This document shows positions 63,296-64,000 of a stretch of 64,000 nt of DNA, one piece after another. The translations under genes and the position numbers were made by a program. The DNA is from Rhodobiaceae bacterium. Lineage in GTDB: Bacteria > Pseudomonadota > Alphaproteobacteria > Rhizobiales > Aestuariivirgaceae. Under the pieces are notes generated by a model. That model saw only the letters and a program-made list of their open reading frames with translations. It made no database searches and was not told where the DNA came from. The stretch covers positions 1-64,000 of the forward strand of contig VFJY01000065.1 in NCBI GenBank assembly GCA_009885825.1, read 5' to 3'. Numbering within the stretch: the first letter of the stretch is position 1; the number at the start of each line of letters is the position of its first letter.

Positions 63296-64000
63296 ATGGC
63301 CATGAAATCTCCCAGCGTTTCCATCAGGGGGCTTGCGCTGAGTTATGGAGCGGTCTCGGTGCTCCAGAACCTTGATCTGGATATCGCCCAAGGGGAGTTC
63401 ATTGTGCTCCTCGGGCCATCGGGATGTGGAAAGTCGACCCTCCTGAATTGCATCGCGGGTCTTCTCGAACCGAGTGAAGGGCAGGTCTTCATCAACGGCA
63501 AGAATGTCACCTGGGAAGAACCCAAGGACCGCGGCATCGGCATGGTGTTCCAGTCCTACGCCCTCTATCCGCAGATGACAGTTGAAAGAAATCTCTCCTT
63601 TGGCCTGCGCGTCAGCGGTCTGCCCAAGGATGAAATCGAAAAACGCGTAAAGCGCGCAGCGGAAATGTTGCAATTGGGAGAATTGCTCCACCGCAAGCCC
63701 ACAGCGCTCTCCGGTGGCCAGCGCCAGCGCGTGGCCATTGGGCGCGCCCTGGTGCGCGATGTTGATGTCTTCCTGTTCGATGAGCCGCTCTCAAATCTCG
63801 ATGCCAAGCTCCGCGCTGAACTGCGCGTTGAAATCAAGCGCCTGCACCAGAAGCTTGGCAACACCATGATCTATGTGACCCATGACCAGATTGAGGCATT
63901 GACCTTGGCGGATCGCGTAGCCGTCATGAAAAGCGGCGTCATCCAGCAGCTCGACGATCCCCATGCGATCTACAACCAGCCAAGAAACCTCTATGTCGCA
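63296..64000 (+). CDS. Sugar ABC transporter ATP-binding protein (3' end outside window)
   Basis: MAMKSPSVSIRGLALSYGAVSVLQNLDLDIAQGEFIVLLGPSGCGKSTLLNCIAGLLEPSEG..LSGGQRQRVAIGRALVRDVDVFLFDEPLSNLDAKLRAELRVEIKRLH, open at right edge. Confidence 0.95.
   Translation, partial: MAMKSPSVSIRGLALSYGAVSVLQNLDLDIAQGEFIVLLGPSGCGKSTLLNCIAGLLEPSEGQVFINGKNVTWEEPKDRGIGMVFQSYALYPQMTVERNLSFGLRVSGLPKDEIEKRVKRAAEMLQLGELLHRKPTALSGGQRQRVAIGRALVRDVDVFLFDEPLSNLDAKLRAELRVEIKRLHQKLGNTMIYVTHDQIEALTLADRVAVMKSGVIQQLDDPHAIYNQPRNLYVA

Overview
The window is a Hyphomicrobiales/Rhizobiales-type alphaproteobacterial chromosome segment, judged from gene content and order. It has four parts. (1) Positions 1 to ~5.3 kb look like the end of a mobile genomic island abutting the 3' end of a tRNA-Ala(GGC) gene. 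It carries the tail of a DUF4420 PD-(D/E)XK-type gene, an overlapping AIPR-family phage-resistance gene, and a full-length DUF3363/VirD2-like relaxase. (2) Conserved housekeeping blocks: TIGR02300-aroA-cmk-rpsA-sppA-ihfB; pyrF-trpFBA-accD-folC-trxA-addAB; murU-tsaE/amgK-divL-ahcY-moeB-dut-coaBC-ubiB-ubiE-mutM; nfu-trpS-murJ-glnD-mutS-maeB-olsB. (3) A ~4.7 kb accessory insertion (25.1-29.8 kb) splits addB from murU. It encodes a LuxR-type regulator with a degenerate receiver, three small secreted Asn/Gly-repeat proteins with different exact repeat periods (13, 18/10 and 9 residues), and a classical autotransporter with ~25-residue passenger repeats. I consider this the best candidate for an undescribed surface or fibre system. 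(4) A polyol/sugar catabolic locus at 56-64 kb, with an erythritol-kinase-like FGGY kinase, a D-2-hydroxyacid dehydrogenase, a LacI regulator with paired operator-like palindromes, and a CUT1 ABC transporter whose ATPase runs off the right edge. All calls come from reading the sequence and recalled family signatures; no searches were run.
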